DNA of 64,000 nt from an uncultured Caproiciproducens sp. (GTDB taxonomy: Bacteria; Bacillota; Clostridia; Oscillospirales; Acutalibacteraceae): the NCBI RefSeq assembly GCF_963664915.1, contig NZ_OY761810.1, positions 882,661 through 946,660 of the forward strand, in the 5' to 3' direction. The translations under genes were made by a program, and so were the position numbers. The first letter of the stretch is position 1. Each line of letters opens with the position of its first letter. This document shows positions 42,633 through 53,829 of this stretch, piece by piece. Under the pieces are notes generated by a model that had not been told where the DNA came from, searched no databases, and worked only from the letters and a program-made list of their open reading frames with translations.

Positions 42633-43412
42633 TTATGACTTTGTGCGCTGATACGGCATACTCAGTTTCTCAACAAGCGACACCAGCCGCATAAGCACCA
42701 GGCTTAAAAGGGATACCAGAAAAATCACCGCAAACATTTTGTCAAAAGCATAGGACTTTTTTACCCGCGTCATATAAACGCCGAGTCCGTTGTAGCCCCC
42801 CAGCCATTCGGCGATGACTGCGCCCACAATGGAGTAGGAAACGGAAATGCGCAGTCCCGCGAAAAAGCGCCCGAGTGACGACGGCAGCTTTAAATAGCGA
42901 AAAATCTGAAGCCGCGACGCGCCCATGGCCCGCATCAGATTCAGCGTGTCGTGGTCGGCGGAACGGTACCCGTCCAGCAAGCCGACCACAATGGGGAAAA
43001 AGCACACCACCACCACCAGCGTAATTTTGGGCGACATTCCGTACCCCATCCACAGCACCAGCAGCGGCGCAATCGCCACCGCCGGAACCGTCTGACTGAT
43101 GACGAGCAGCGGATAAACGGATTTGTATAAAAAAGCAAACCGGTCCATTAGGTAGGCGATGACAAACGCCAGCAAAACGGCAATGCCTAAGCCGATAAAT
43201 GCCTCGCCCAGCGTGGTGCCCATATGCCCCATCAGCTGACCGAAGTCCTTCACGAAAGCAATGCATACATCCAGCGGGGACGGCAGCATGAATTTGGGAA
43301 TCCAGCCCGCCATGGAAACGCCCTGCCACACCACGAGCAGCAGCACAAGCAGCGCCGCTGCCGCGGAATTATTTTTGATACTATTTCTGATACTTTGAAA
43401 TCTTCTGGTCAA
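42633..43412 (-). CDS. thiX: Thiamine/HMP ABC transporter permease
   Basis: A 259-residue permease with about six helices and the cytoplasmic EAA loop (NLMRAMGASRLQIFRYLKLP). It matches the SsuC/ThiX group. It starts at TTG 43412, which lies inside the end of the thiamine-binding gene (32-base overlap), so the two are tightly coupled. No ATG is available nearby. It belongs to the same riboswitch-controlled transcript. Confidence 0.85.
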   Translation of the reverse strand: MTRRFQSIRNSIKNNSAAAALLVLLLVVWQGVSMAGWIPKFMLPSPLDVCIAFVKDFGQLMGHMGTTLGEAFIGLGIAVLLAFVIAYLMDRFAFLYKSVYPLLVISQTVPAVAIAPLLVLWMGYGMSPKITLVVVVCFFPIVVGLLDGYRSADHDTLNLMRAMGASRLQIFRYLKLPSSLGRFFAGLRISVSYSIVGAVIAEWLGGYNGLGVYMTRVKKSYAFDKMFAVIFLVSLLSLVLMRLVSLVEKLSMPYQRTKS

Positions 43413-43680
43413 TTGTCATCACACCGCTTTCCGGTCTGTAGGCGATTTTTACATAGGTGCTCACGCCGGGGGCTCCCGCTTTCACCGCGATGAGCTGGCA
43501 GCCTTTCACAATTTCCATCAGCATGTCGTAATCCCCTTCCACCGTTGTTTCAAACGGAGCCACTACGGTATGAAGGCCAAAGCTTTTAATATAGGCGATT
43601 ACCTCGTCAACGACACGAATTACTTCTTCGTCGCTGTTTACCGACGGAAGAACCTGAATTGCCACACTAGTATCAAACAT
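43381..43680 (-). CDS. Thiamine-binding domain protein (MTH1187/YkoF-like)
   Basis: A 99-residue protein of the MTH1187/YkoF-like thiamine-binding family: MFDTSVAIQVLPSVNSDEEV with alternating beta and helix, then THTVVAPFETTVEGDYDML-type and AVKAGAPGVSTYVKIAYRP. The fold is a ferredoxin-like alpha/beta dimer. It is the first gene of the transporter operon, directly behind a TPP riboswitch, which fits capture or sensing of thiamine. ATG at 43683 or 43680; AGTAGG precedes both. Confidence 0.82.
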   Translation of the reverse strand: MFDTSVAIQVLPSVNSDEEVIRVVDEVIAYIKSFGLHTVVAPFETTVEGDYDMLMEIVKGCQLIAVKAGAPGVSTYVKIAYRPESGVMTIDQKISKYQK

Positions 43681-43753
43681 CATGATACCTACTTTCTCTA
43701 TTATTGATTTGTAAACCATTCATATCCGTCCAAAAGCAATGCTATCTGAAAAT

Positions 43754-43785
43754 AAAAAACGCCCCCGCCAATAGGCAGAAGGCAT
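43754..43785 (-). terminator. Riboswitch expression platform terminator
   Basis: On the minus strand GCCTTC-TGCC pairs with GGC-GGGGGC, then GTTTTTTATTTT. It lies between the TPP aptamer and the first gene, so TPP binding should cause premature termination. Confidence 0.75.
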
Positions 43786-43809
43786 TGATTGTGATCGGTC
43801 AAAAGACCG

Positions 43810-43900
43810 ATTTTCTCCCTCCGCCGGCATTATCCGGATCAGGTCTAGGGTTAAGCATAAAAGCTACTCTCAGCCGAATTTCATCAGCACCCCTGCACGA
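43810..43900 (-). promoter_or_regulatory. TPP riboswitch
   Basis: Read on the minus strand the sequence has all THI-box landmarks: GGGGTGC at the 5' side, GGCTGAGAGTAG, then ACCTGATCCGGATAATGCCGGCG and a closing GGAGGGA that pairs with the 5' part. It controls the thiamine-binding/thiX/thiY/thiZ operon through the terminator at 43754-43785. Confidence 0.95.
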
Positions 43901-43981
43901 ATATTGAATTGGCTATTATTATACATACTTGCTTTCATATTGTCAAATACTTTGTGACAAACATATTTTGTCTGCCACGGA

Positions 43982-44302
43982 TTACACCACCAGCCAAATG
44001 ACGGATACGAGAATTAATATTCCAATCACCAGCGCCGCTGTTCTGCCGATTTTTGCTCCAAAATCCTCTTTGTTACGATATCCCAGCGCAAACGCTGCAA
44101 TAAAAAACAGCAGAGAATAATATACTGTAAAATGAGCGCCCATATTACCGCTGCCAGACCATGCTTTCAGCCCAACGGCGTTCAGTACGGTATCGCCGAT
44201 GCAAAAGCCGCCAAGCGAGAATGAGAACGACCATGCCAATCCTATCAGAACAATCGGAAAGGAAGCCGTACCCCACCCCAGCTTTTTCTTGTATGCCGCC
44301 AT
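43982..44302 (-). CDS. Hypothetical three-helix membrane protein
   Basis: A 106-residue membrane protein with helices at about 12-32, 55-75 and 85-105, with a basic start (AAYKKKLGWG) and a short GSGNMGAHFT loop. A good AGGAAT-type site stands close to its ATG. Family not recognised. It lies between the riboswitch operon and the divergent VTT-domain gene. Confidence 0.6.
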   Translation of the reverse strand: MAAYKKKLGWGTASFPIVLIGLAWSFSFSLGGFCIGDTVLNAVGLKAWSGSGNMGAHFTVYYSLLFFIAAFALGYRNKEDFGAKIGRTAALVIGILILVSVIWLVV

Positions 44303-44427
44303 TGCAATTCCTCCAATCCGTTTTTATTATCATAGCACTATTATGATGAATTGCAATATAAATCCATGTTACTCTTGTGAACTTATGGTATAATGATTCA
44401 AGAGACCGTGAAACGAGGCTATGCCGT

Positions 44428-45222
44428 GTGACGATTCTTCGAACAGGGTCCAAAAGAGGGAAATCCGGCTCTCCGCCGGAAATCACCGCCGCTGATTTGC
44501 CGGAAATTGCAAAACCAGCCGTTCGCGACCGGCTTTTGGGCGGGGCTGTGCTTCTTGCGGTCATGACGCTTTTTATCTGGTTTACCGTGATTCTGTGCAG
44601 GCCGCTGGCGGCCCTGACATCGAACCCCGGTCAATTTGAAAGCTTCATCCGCAGCAAGGGTGCAATGGGCCGCGCCGCATTTCTGGGCATCCAGATTTTA
44701 CAGGGCTTTCTCCCCATTCCGCTGGAGCTTACCACCATTGCGGGCGGCTATGCTTTCGGGCAGGTGCAGGGCAGCCTGCTTACCTTGTGCTCCGTGGTTG
44801 TTTCGACTACCATGATCTTTTATTTTACCAAAATGTTTGGTCACAGGCTCATCAACCTGTTCTTTACTCCCGCACAGAAAAAACATGTCCGGTATCTTCG
44901 CAATGCCAAAGCGCGCAGTACGCTCTATTGGATTATCTTTCTAATTCCCGGAACCCCAAAGCGCCTGTTCGTTTTTTCCGCCGGCCTTGTGCCGCAGGAT
45001 TTCGGAAGATTTTTGCTGATTTCAACGCTCGCCCGCGCTCCGTCCCTGCTCGCCTGTTCATTCGGCGGCTGGGCGCTTTTCAGCGGAAATTATTCCCAGG
45101 CACTCACCCTTTTTGCGGCAATCGGGATTTTGAGCATCGCGGGCTTTCTGCTGTACAGAACCATCACAAATAAAAAACAAAAACGGGGAAAACAAACGGG
45201 GCCGAAGGAGAAAAAACGGTAG
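44428..45222 (+). CDS. TVP38/TMEM64 (VTT-domain) membrane protein
   Basis: A DedA-related membrane protein with six or so helices. The core VTT region has the motifs GIQILQGFLPIPLELTTIAG and GYAFGQVQGS, then IFLIPGTPKRLFVFSAGL with the conserved PGTPK, and a C-terminal helix and basic tail. Members act in membrane lipid or phosphate-lipid carrier homeostasis; the exact role here is unknown. I choose GTG at 44428 (GAGG upstream) rather than the longer frame from 44377. Length is then 264 residues. Confidence 0.82.
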   Translation: MTILRTGSKRGKSGSPPEITAADLPEIAKPAVRDRLLGGAVLLAVMTLFIWFTVILCRPLAALTSNPGQFESFIRSKGAMGRAAFLGIQILQGFLPIPLELTTIAGGYAFGQVQGSLLTLCSVVVSTTMIFYFTKMFGHRLINLFFTPAQKKHVRYLRNAKARSTLYWIIFLIPGTPKRLFVFSAGLVPQDFGRFLLISTLARAPSLLACSFGGWALFSGNYSQALTLFAAIGILSIAGFLLYRTITNKKQKRGKQTGPKEKKR

Positions 45223-45317
45223 TTCATCAATTTAAATCGCTGAAATACCTTGACTGATAAGGCCAAAAAACATATAATATTAGGAATACCAATTAACAAA
45301 TGATCGAGGTGACTGTT

Positions 45318-46943
45318 TTGATAAGCGGAGCAGAAATCATGGCGGAATGCCTGAAAAACGAAACTGTACAAATCGCGTTCGGCTATCCCGGAGCGGCAAT
45401 CTGCCCTTTTCTGGATTACCTGTACCGCTCGTCGATCAGAGATGTGCTGGTACGTGAAGAACAAAACGCGGCCCATGAGGCCAGCGGCTACGCCCGCGCA
45501 AGCGGCAAGCCCGGCGTCTGCATTGCGACAAGCGGCCCGGGAGCCACCAATCTAATTACAGGAATCGCTACGGCATATATGGATTCCATTCCGCTGATCG
45601 TCATCACAGGGCAGGTTAATTCCGAACTGCTCGGCCGCGATGTCTTTCAGGAAGCGGACATTACCGGTGCCTGTGAACCGTTCACAAAGCACTCTTATTT
45701 GGTAAAGGACGCCGCGGATCTTCCGCGGATTTTTAAAGAAGCGTTTCATATTGCCTCCACAGGGCGGCCCGGGCCTGTTTTAATCGACGTTCCGGTCGAC
45801 ATTCAGACAAGCACCGTTCCGGAGTTTGTTTATCCGCAAAAGGCAAACATCATCGGTTACAAACCGCGCACAATGGGACATGCCATGCAGATCAGAAAGG
45901 CACTTTCCGCAATGGCGCAGGCAAAACGCCCGATTATTGTCTGCGGCGGCGGCATAGTGCTTGCCGGCGCAAGAGATGAGCTGGTCACTTTTGCGCAGAA
46001 CAGCGGAATCCCCGTTGTCTCGACCATGATGGGCATCGGCGTGGTTCCCATGGACAGTCCGCTGTATCTCGGCATGATCGGCATGCACGGCCACCGCAAC
46101 GCGAACCGCGCCATGCACGAATCCGATTTAATCATCCTCTGCGGTGCAAGGGTGGGCGACCGAGCGGTTTCCGCGCCGGAACAGATGGCGGAACAGGCGA
46201 CCATCATTCATATCGATATCGATCCCGCAGAAATCGGCAAAAATATGACCGCCCATATTCCGATTGTCGGCGATATCCGGCTTGTTCTCCGTGATTTCAT
46301 CAACCAGAGCGTTGTTTCCGTTCCTCAGGAATGGATTGACACCGTTCTTCGGTATAAAGCGGCGTACGTTCCGGGCGGCGAACCCGACGACGACACCGGT
46401 TTTGTGGAACCGCGCTCCTTTATGCGCGTGCTTTCCTCCATGATGGAGGAAAACGCGATTTTGACTGCGGACGTGGGGCAGAACCAGATTTGGGCCGCAC
46501 GGAATTTCAATGTAAAAGAGGGGCGTTTTCTCACCTCGGGCGGTCTTGGCACCATGGGCTACGCGCTCCCCGCCGCAATCGGCGCCAAGCTGGCCAAACC
46601 CAACCGCCAGGTGCTGTGCATCTGCGGTGACGGCTCTTTTCAAATGGCCATGTGCGAACTCGGCACCCTGCTGCAGAATGATGTGAACATTAAGATCATT
46701 GTCATGCAGAACGACCGGCTGGGCATGGTAAAGGAAATACAGGATAAACAATACGGCAGCCGTTACGCTATGACAACGCTGGGCGCCAACCCCGACTTTG
46801 TAAAGATTGCCGAAGCTTACGGCATTGAATCCGCACTGGCTGATTCCAATTCCGAAGCCGAGCGCCTCGCCGGGGAAATGCTCGCATCCGACAAAGCTTT
46901 CATCCTGGTGTGCCGGGTCAGTCCCGACGCGCCCACGATATAA
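45318..46943 (+). CDS. ilvB: Acetolactate synthase, large subunit
   Basis: Condenses two pyruvates (or pyruvate and 2-oxobutyrate) in the first step of Val/Leu/Ile synthesis with TPP, FAD and Mg. It shows GYPGAAICPFLDYL, VREEQNAAHEASGYARAS with the catalytic Glu, SGPGATNLITGIATAYMDS and the TPP motif GDGSFQMAMCELGTL...MQN. At 541 residues it is slightly shorter than usual (560-590). The TTG at 45318 fits GAGGT at 45306-45310; an ATG at 45300 has no site. First gene of ilvB-ilvN-ilvC. No T-box or leader peptide is visible in front. Confidence 0.95.
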   Translation: MISGAEIMAECLKNETVQIAFGYPGAAICPFLDYLYRSSIRDVLVREEQNAAHEASGYARASGKPGVCIATSGPGATNLITGIATAYMDSIPLIVITGQVNSELLGRDVFQEADITGACEPFTKHSYLVKDAADLPRIFKEAFHIASTGRPGPVLIDVPVDIQTSTVPEFVYPQKANIIGYKPRTMGHAMQIRKALSAMAQAKRPIIVCGGGIVLAGARDELVTFAQNSGIPVVSTMMGIGVVPMDSPLYLGMIGMHGHRNANRAMHESDLIILCGARVGDRAVSAPEQMAEQATIIHIDIDPAEIGKNMTAHIPIVGDIRLVLRDFINQSVVSVPQEWIDTVLRYKAAYVPGGEPDDDTGFVEPRSFMRVLSSMMEENAILTADVGQNQIWAARNFNVKEGRFLTSGGLGTMGYALPAAIGAKLAKPNRQVLCICGDGSFQMAMCELGTLLQNDVNIKIIVMQNDRLGMVKEIQDKQYGSRYAMTTLGANPDFVKIAEAYGIESALADSNSEAERLAGEMLASDKAFILVCRVSPDAPTI

Positions 46944-46955
46944 GGGGGCGGCGAA

Positions 46956-47456
46956 ATGAAATACACTCTTTCCATTTTAGTCGAAAATCAGCCGGGCGTC
47001 CTGTCAAAGGTATCCGGTCTGTTTTCCCGCCGCGGCTTCAACATTGACAGTCTGGCCGTCGGTATTACCGAAGATCCCGCTATTTCCCGCATCACCATTG
47101 TGGTGAACGGTGATGAATATATTGTAGAACAGGTTGAAAAACAGCTTAACAAACTGATTCCCGTCATCAAAGTGAAAGTGCTTCAGCCCGACATGTTCAT
47201 CAGTTTTGAACTTTCGCTGATTAAAGTAAGCTGCAACACCAAGCAGCGCGCTGAAATTATGAAAATCGTAGAACTGATGCACGCGCAGATTGTCGATGTG
47301 GCAACCACCTCGCTGACCATTCAGTTTACAGGCAATGACGAGCACACCCAAACGCTCATCAGCCTGTTAAAGCCTTACGGCATTAAGGAAATTGTCCGGG
47401 CCGGCACCCTTGCAATTGAAAAGGGCGCAACAACCGCACGCAAGCAAAGCACCTGA
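46956..47456 (+). CDS. ilvN: Acetolactate synthase, regulatory subunit
   Basis: A 166-residue small subunit that activates IlvB and gives valine feedback. The N-terminal ACT domain has VENQPGVLSKVSGLFSRRGF and NIDSLAVGITEDPAISRIT; the C-terminal part is the second ACT-like domain. It starts 12 bases after ilvB behind GGGGGCGGCG. Length fits the family. Confidence 0.95.
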   Translation: MKYTLSILVENQPGVLSKVSGLFSRRGFNIDSLAVGITEDPAISRITIVVNGDEYIVEQVEKQLNKLIPVIKVKVLQPDMFISFELSLIKVSCNTKQRAEIMKIVELMHAQIVDVATTSLTIQFTGNDEHTQTLISLLKPYGIKEIVRAGTLAIEKGATTARKQST

Positions 47457-47521
47457 CACAAGCCAACCAACCCTTAAGCAACAAATTGCCGCTTAAGTGT
47501 TTCGTTAATATTTTGCCGTAA

Positions 47522-48541
<1,020 letters not shown>

Positions 48542-48735
48542 TTTGCAAACAAACAACATATAATCAAACAGCAACTAAATTCCCGCCGCATTTTTCACGG
48601 AGGAGCATTGTTCTTTGATATGCTTTTTTTACATACCCTGCGGGCTGAACTGCCATGTGAAAAAGCGCATCCTCCACATTGTTTTTTCAGATAGAGGCGG
48701 CGGAATATTTTTATTGATTGAAGGGGGATATTGCT

Positions 48736-49515
48736 ATGTGGGACAGAGGAATATTAAAGTCCAATGCAAAAATCGCGCTGGGGGGACGTTACTGGACCGC
48801 GTTTGGTGTGGCGCTCCTTGCGCTGGTAATCTCCGGAGCATATTCGTGGATGGCAGACAAATTCACAGTCGGTTTTACTCTATTCGGTTTAAATGTAAAT
48901 GTCATGAGAATGGATATGCCTCTGAATATACCGGGACTAATAGAGCGGATGGGATTAGTGAACCCCTTTTCCTACATTGGATTTCTATATTTTATTTTTA
49001 TCGCCCTGCCCGTTACTGTCGGCGTATCCCGCTTTTTTGTTCAGAATCATTTCGGCGTAACCGATTTCAGTACGATGTTCAGCGGATTTAACCGCAGTTA
49101 TCTTACCAGTGTGGGTGCCATGCTGGTGACGTATATTTTCACCGTTCTCTGGGGGCTGCTCCTGATTATTCCCGGCATCATCAAATCGCTGGAATATTCG
49201 ATGGTACAGTATATCCTTGCCGACAACCCTTCTATTCCGGGCAGCCGTGCAAGGGAACTCAGCCGAATTATGACAAACGGCGAAAAAGGCGCGATTTTCG
49301 TGCTGTGGCTTTCCTTTATCGGATGGTACCTGCTCGGCGCAATCTGTTTCGGCGTGGGCATCCTGTTTGTAAATCCATACTTTGAGGCCACCCTTGCGGA
49401 ACTGTATATTTTTCTGCGCGACCGCGCGATTCAGACAAACCAGATCAACCCGGCCGAGCTGGGGCTGGTTCCTCCCGTACCGTATTACAATCCGTCCAAT
49501 CCCCCAATTTTATAA
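48736..49515 (+). CDS. DUF975-like membrane protein
   Basis: A 259-residue membrane protein with about six helices. The N-terminal motif RGILKSNAKIALGGRYWTAF, the middle GLVNPFSYIG/ALPVTVGVSRFFVQN and the segment SRARELSRIMTNGEKGAIFV match the DUF975 family of Firmicutes. The function is unknown. The start at 48736 follows GGGGG. A terminator lies 16 bases downstream. Not obviously part of the ilv operon (194-base gap, no gene seen in it). Confidence 0.82.
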   Translation: MWDRGILKSNAKIALGGRYWTAFGVALLALVISGAYSWMADKFTVGFTLFGLNVNVMRMDMPLNIPGLIERMGLVNPFSYIGFLYFIFIALPVTVGVSRFFVQNHFGVTDFSTMFSGFNRSYLTSVGAMLVTYIFTVLWGLLLIIPGIIKSLEYSMVQYILADNPSIPGSRARELSRIMTNGEKGAIFVLWLSFIGWYLLGAICFGVGILFVNPYFEATLAELYIFLRDRAIQTNQINPAELGLVPPVPYYNPSNPPIL

Positions 49516-49530
49516 GTAACCTAAAACGTG

Positions 49531-49566
49531 AGGCCGCCATGCTGAGCATGGCGGCCTTTGCTTTAT
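49531..49566. terminator. Terminator after DUF975 gene
   Basis: AGGCCGCCATGCT and AGCATGGCGGCCT form a 13-bp stem, followed by TTGCTTT on the plus strand. Confidence 0.85.
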
Positions 49567-49577
49567 TGTAATATTGA

Positions 49578-51686
49578 CTAATACTTTTGAGCCGCCAGCG
49601 TTCCTTTGAACTGTTTCCGCTCTTCGGCGGCCTGATTTTTTTTAATCAGGGCAACAGGCCGTGCTGCACCGTTCACCGCATTGGCGGCACCCTTCAGCCG
49701 GAATCTGCCGGTAAGTTTGCGAAGCTGCTGGGACTGCGCGGAAAGATCCTGACTGACCGCTGCGTTTTCTTCCGATGTTGCTGAATTTGTCTGAACAACC
49801 TGCGCGATTTGCTCAATGCCCGAGGTCACCTGCGCTACGGCGGAAGCTTCTTCGCCGGTCGCCTTGGAAATTGCGGAAATCAAATTTGCAGACTGGTTCG
49901 CCCTGGTTCTGATTTCCTGAAAAGACGTTGAAGTTGAATTTGCAATACTCATCCCGTTATTCACCAGCAAAATTGTATTCTCAATCAGTTTGGCTGTCTG
50001 TCTTGAGGCCTCCGCGCTTTTCCCGGCCAGATTCCGAACCTCGTCCGCTACAACAGAGAATCCTTTGCCCGCTGACCCGGCCCGCGCGGCTTCCACCGCG
50101 GCATTCAATGCCAATATATTTGTTTGAAACGCGATATCTTCTATTGTCTTAATAATTTTTCGAATTTCCGCAGAAGCCGAATTGATATCGTTCATCGCCG
50201 TGAGCATCTCTTCCACATCGTGGTTTCCCTTTTCCACCGCAACGAACGACTCCTGCGCGATGGAACTGGCAACTGCCGCATTCTGCGCTGTTTTCTGTAT
50301 TTGATTTGAAATTTCCGAAATCGTCGCCGAAAGCTGCTCCGTAGCGCCCGCCTGTTCCGCCGCGCCCTGTGAAAGCGCCGTGGCGCCGCTTGAAATCTGC
50401 TCTGAACGAGAGGACACGGATTCCGCGGCACGGTCAATGTCGGTAAACACCGCATTCAGCGAATCAATAATCTGGTCAAGCGCAGTCTTAATCTCAGTGA
50501 AATCCCCAAAGTATTCCATCTGGGTTTTTACCGTTAAATCCCCCTGTGAAACGGCGCTCAGTACACCGGAAATTTCCCCGATATACCGTTGCAGGCCGAC
50601 CAGCGTATTTTCCAGTGCGCCGGCTACCTGACCGACTTCATCCTTCGTTTTGACAGTAAGTTTTACGACGTCCTTGTTACGGATTCCTATTTCGCCGCGC
50701 TCCATGCTGTTGGCCAGACTCACCACCTGGCCCAGCGGTTTCTTGACTCTCTTTTTGACAATCCGCCGCAAACAGACGGTGGATATCAGCATAACCAAAA
50801 GCGCCGCGCCGACGGAAACGGCTACGGTCTGCATGGACCGCTGTTCCGTTGCCGCAATGCTTTTTCCTGTGAACATTGCGCCCACCGCTTTTCCGTCATC
50901 TCCCAGAATTGGGACGTAATTCACCATCATAGACGTACCCAGTACATCCGTTTTCCCTGTATAATTCTGCTTTCCGGTCAAAACCTTCTGCGCAATTGCA
51001 GCGTCCATTTTAGTGCCGGTCTGGCGTTTTTTGTCCTTCATCAGAGTGGTGTTAACCCCCTCGTCTCCGTTAAACACCGTAAAATCACAACCCGTGTACT
51101 GCTTGAGCTGGTCAATCACGTTGTGGTCCTCCAGCGACTGTACGGTGGAAATCATACCGATTAGATTGCCGTTCCGTTTAACTGGCGTGCCGCAGCAGAT
51201 GCTGAGCGTTTTCCCGCTGATCGCCTCGTTTACAATCACATTTTTCCCTTCCATGGCTTTTTTCACATGGTTGAGCTTGGAAAATTCGGGAAGATCGAAA
51301 TCCGTGGTTGTTGAATACAGGATGTTTCCCCTCACATCCGTCAGAAAGGCATAGCTGATATTATAGGCCTTGATTTGATTTTTCATGGTTTCCACAATGC
51401 TGTACTGATTGCCGCCGGCCACCGCATCCAAAAAATCAGTGTTCTGCGCCAGTTCTTTTCCCGCACTTCCCAGATTAACCTGATAGTCGGACAGGATGCT
51501 TTTTAACCCTTGCATGGCGGTTTGGTTTTGTTCCTCATAAGTATCTTCAAAAATCCGGTTTGTAAAAACGGAATTAATAGATACAACAACCGCCAGCGCA
51601 ATCGCCAGTGTACCAATAAAAAACACAGATAAAAGAGACGCCAGACTTTTCTGCCGAATCTTCCAGTCCCTTTTCAAAAAACTCAC
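49578..51686 (-). CDS. Methyl-accepting chemotaxis protein with Cache domain
   Basis: A 702-residue chemoreceptor. Membrane helix 1 (about residues 15-40), an extracellular Cache-type sensor (about 45-285) with [20 protein letters not shown], helix 2 (about 288-310), a HAMP region (about 310-400) and a methyl-accepting/signalling domain whose tip reads [20 protein letters not shown]. The C-terminal tail is short and basic and has no CheR-binding pentapeptide. No chemotaxis genes are nearby, so the ligand is unknown. It lies 82 bases downstream of the GGDEF gene on the same strand. Confidence 0.95.
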   Translation of the reverse strand: MSFLKRDWKIRQKSLASLLSVFFIGTLAIALAVVVSINSVFTNRIFEDTYEEQNQTAMQGLKSILSDYQVNLGSAGKELAQNTDFLDAVAGGNQYSIVETMKNQIKAYNISYAFLTDVRGNILYSTTTDFDLPEFSKLNHVKKAMEGKNVIVNEAISGKTLSICCGTPVKRNGNLIGMISTVQSLEDHNVIDQLKQYTGCDFTVFNGDEGVNTTLMKDKKRQTGTKMDAAIAQKVLTGKQNYTGKTDVLGTSMMVNYVPILGDDGKAVGAMFTGKSIAATEQRSMQTVAVSVGAALLVMLISTVCLRRIVKKRVKKPLGQVVSLANSMERGEIGIRNKDVVKLTVKTKDEVGQVAGALENTLVGLQRYIGEISGVLSAVSQGDLTVKTQMEYFGDFTEIKTALDQIIDSLNAVFTDIDRAAESVSSRSEQISSGATALSQGAAEQAGATEQLSATISEISNQIQKTAQNAAVASSIAQESFVAVEKGNHDVEEMLTAMNDINSASAEIRKIIKTIEDIAFQTNILALNAAVEAARAGSAGKGFSVVADEVRNLAGKSAEASRQTAKLIENTILLVNNGMSIANSTSTSFQEIRTRANQSANLISAISKATGEEASAVAQVTSGIEQIAQVVQTNSATSEENAAVSQDLSAQSQQLRKLTGRFRLKGAANAVNGAARPVALIKKNQAAEERKQFKGTLAAQKY

Positions 51687-51768
51687 TTCCTCACAAGATT
51701 TAGAAACAAAGCCGGATATGTATCTTCCCTAACCCAATGATCGGCAGCCAGTATTCCAAAGCGCGCTC

Positions 51769-53829
51769 TTATAAAGCGGTTTTTAAGCTGCTCCCGTCAT
51801 ACAGGCTGTACCTGTCTTTCCCGCCTTTTTTCGCGCAGTACAGCGCCTGGTCCGCATGACGGTAAAGCTCCTCAAAGGTTGTGCCGCCGTTCGGGTAAAC
51901 CGCCCCGCCGACACTTGCGGATATTTTATACATCTCGTCCTCGCCCGTGTAGGCATTATGAAAAATTCCGCAGATATCGTTCATCTTATCTTTTAGCAGT
52001 TCCGGCGAATCAATGTTTTTAATGAATATAATAAATTCATCCCCGCCCGTCCTACCTAAAATATCCGACATGCGGAACAGCCGTTTGATGTCAGACGAAA
52101 CTTTTTTCAAAACCGCATCGCCGAAAATATGCCCCAGCGTATCGTTAATATCCTTGAAATTATCAATGTCAACAATAATCATGCCATGGAGATTGTCCTT
52201 TGCGGAATTTTTTAAATAGTCTTCAATCATGGATTCGGTGGTCACTTTATTGTAAAGCTGTGTCAGCAAATCCATTTTAGATTTGCTCTCCAGCTTCTGT
52301 ATCATCTTCTTCTGATGGTCCGTGTCTACAATCAGCCCGATTGCGCGGTACGGTTTTTGGTTTTCATCGTTCAAGACCTTCATATTGACCGTACACCAGA
52401 TGTATTTTCCGCGGACGTTTTTCATACGCACATCAATCGGCCCAAGCTGACCGCCGTCTTTAATTTTCCTGAAAAACTGCGACATCATTTCCTGGTCAGC
52501 GGGGTGTACCTGCTCAAAATTGGGAATATCGGAACCCGGAATCTGAACCACGGTAGAAAATCCAAATTTATTCGTCCAGTATACCGTATGATAAATATGA
52601 TTTCGGGGGATATCCCACTCAAAGACGACCTGATTGGTTTCCTCCATAATCAGCGCATACCGCGCTTCGCTGACCTTCAGCACATCGGTGTCCTCCTTTA
52701 TTTTTTCTATCAGATGGTTGAAGGAGGATGCCATTTCGGCAAATTCCCCTTTGTAGCAATCGGGCAGACGGGTCTGGTAATCTCCTTTTTCCACCCTGAC
52801 AAATTCCTCCGACATATCCCTGAGCGGGTTCAAAAAGCGATTGGCCGCAATATAAGCGCTCGCGATAAGCGCCGCCGCAATAACCAAAAGCGCCGCAAAG
52901 TAAATTCTTGATATGCTTTGAAACGGGCCCATCAACTCATCCTTCTCCACCGAGCTGATAATCATCCAGTCTTTTCCCGCGATTCGTGAATAGTAGCCAA
53001 ACTTTTCTTTTCCGTCCGCCGAAAAGCTGATGTTGCCGCTTGGGTTTTTGTCGAGATCTATATCTCGGAGCTTTTGATTATTGAAATCTCCATTTAATTC
53101 CAGCTGATCCGCATTCGTCAGCTCTTTACCCGCGCCCGAAATATTCCCGCTTACAACTCCGCCCGCGCCGTCAAGGATAACGGTTTTTCCAGTTTGCATA
53201 AAAGCCTGGCGGCTGATGGTGTCAAAATAAATCATATCTATGGAAGACTGGATAAACCCCTGATAGATCCCTTCTATATAAATTGGCACTGCGATGACAA
53301 AATAATTCTGGTCATCAATAAATTCAGGATTATGCATGATATCGGAAACATACATTCCGTATGCCGGAACCGTACGCATGTCCACCTTGATAAATGATGC
53401 CTGTCCCATCAGACGGTTGTCGTCGGATGCAATGATTGTGCCCCTCCTGTTGATCAGGCTGGAGCGCCTTATAAAATTGCCTTTTGAATCTCCCTGCCCG
53501 TTGATGGTCTGCTTGTCTGTCATCGTTTTAAATGTATTAATGGTAGTGGTACGGTACTGCTCCAGGTCTTTCTGCGGAACTTCCGTATTGGATGAAGTCA
53601 AAAGTTCTTTTACCCCCGGCAAATCCGATGCCACTTCCAGCGCCATCTTTCGCTGGCTGAAAAACTGGTCGAGGTTGTTGGCGGTCTGCGTCGCAGTGGT
53701 TTTTACATTGTCCTGAAGAAGCTCCGACATGTTTTGCTGGAAGAATACGACGCTGAACACCATGACCATGATCATCGGCAATATGGAAAAGGCAGCCAGT
53801 AAAATTGCGAGATATTTTCTGATTTTCAC
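51769..53829 (-). CDS. Diguanylate cyclase with Cache, HAMP and PAS domains
   Basis: A 686-residue membrane sensor that makes cyclic di-GMP. Helix 1 (about 7-30), an extracellular Cache sensor (about 35-300), helix 2 (about 310-335), HAMP (to about 385), PAS (about 395-515, with PAC-like KGYIWC region) and GGDEF (about 525-680). The active site is intact (GRTGGDEFIIFI), and an inhibitory I-site RMSD sits five residues before GGDEF. NFKDINDTLGHIFGD is the usual GGDEF substrate motif. It precedes the chemoreceptor gene on the same strand. Confidence 0.95.
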   Translation of the reverse strand: MKIRKYLAILLAAFSILPMIMVMVFSVVFFQQNMSELLQDNVKTTATQTANNLDQFFSQRKMALEVASDLPGVKELLTSSNTEVPQKDLEQYRTTTINTFKTMTDKQTINGQGDSKGNFIRRSSLINRRGTIIASDDNRLMGQASFIKVDMRTVPAYGMYVSDIMHNPEFIDDQNYFVIAVPIYIEGIYQGFIQSSIDMIYFDTISRQAFMQTGKTVILDGAGGVVSGNISGAGKELTNADQLELNGDFNNQKLRDIDLDKNPSGNISFSADGKEKFGYYSRIAGKDWMIISSVEKDELMGPFQSISRIYFAALLVIAAALIASAYIAANRFLNPLRDMSEEFVRVEKGDYQTRLPDCYKGEFAEMASSFNHLIEKIKEDTDVLKVSEARYALIMEETNQVVFEWDIPRNHIYHTVYWTNKFGFSTVVQIPGSDIPNFEQVHPADQEMMSQFFRKIKDGGQLGPIDVRMKNVRGKYIWCTVNMKVLNDENQKPYRAIGLIVDTDHQKKMIQKLESKSKMDLLTQLYNKVTTESMIEDYLKNSAKDNLHGMIIVDIDNFKDINDTLGHIFGDAVLKKVSSDIKRLFRMSDILGRTGGDEFIIFIKNIDSPELLKDKMNDICGIFHNAYTGEDEMYKISASVGGAVYPNGGTTFEELYRHADQALYCAKKGGKDRYSLYDGSSLKTAL

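Noticed and set aside
45223-45317. Searched for a T-box or leader peptide before ilvB
   Set aside because: Only 95 bases, no T-box sequence, no run of Leu/Val/Ile codons and no terminator hairpin.
48615-49091. Open frame of 158 codons before and within the DUF975 gene
   Set aside because: It is out of frame with the clearly membrane-type DUF975 product over most of its length, and its own start has no ribosome site.
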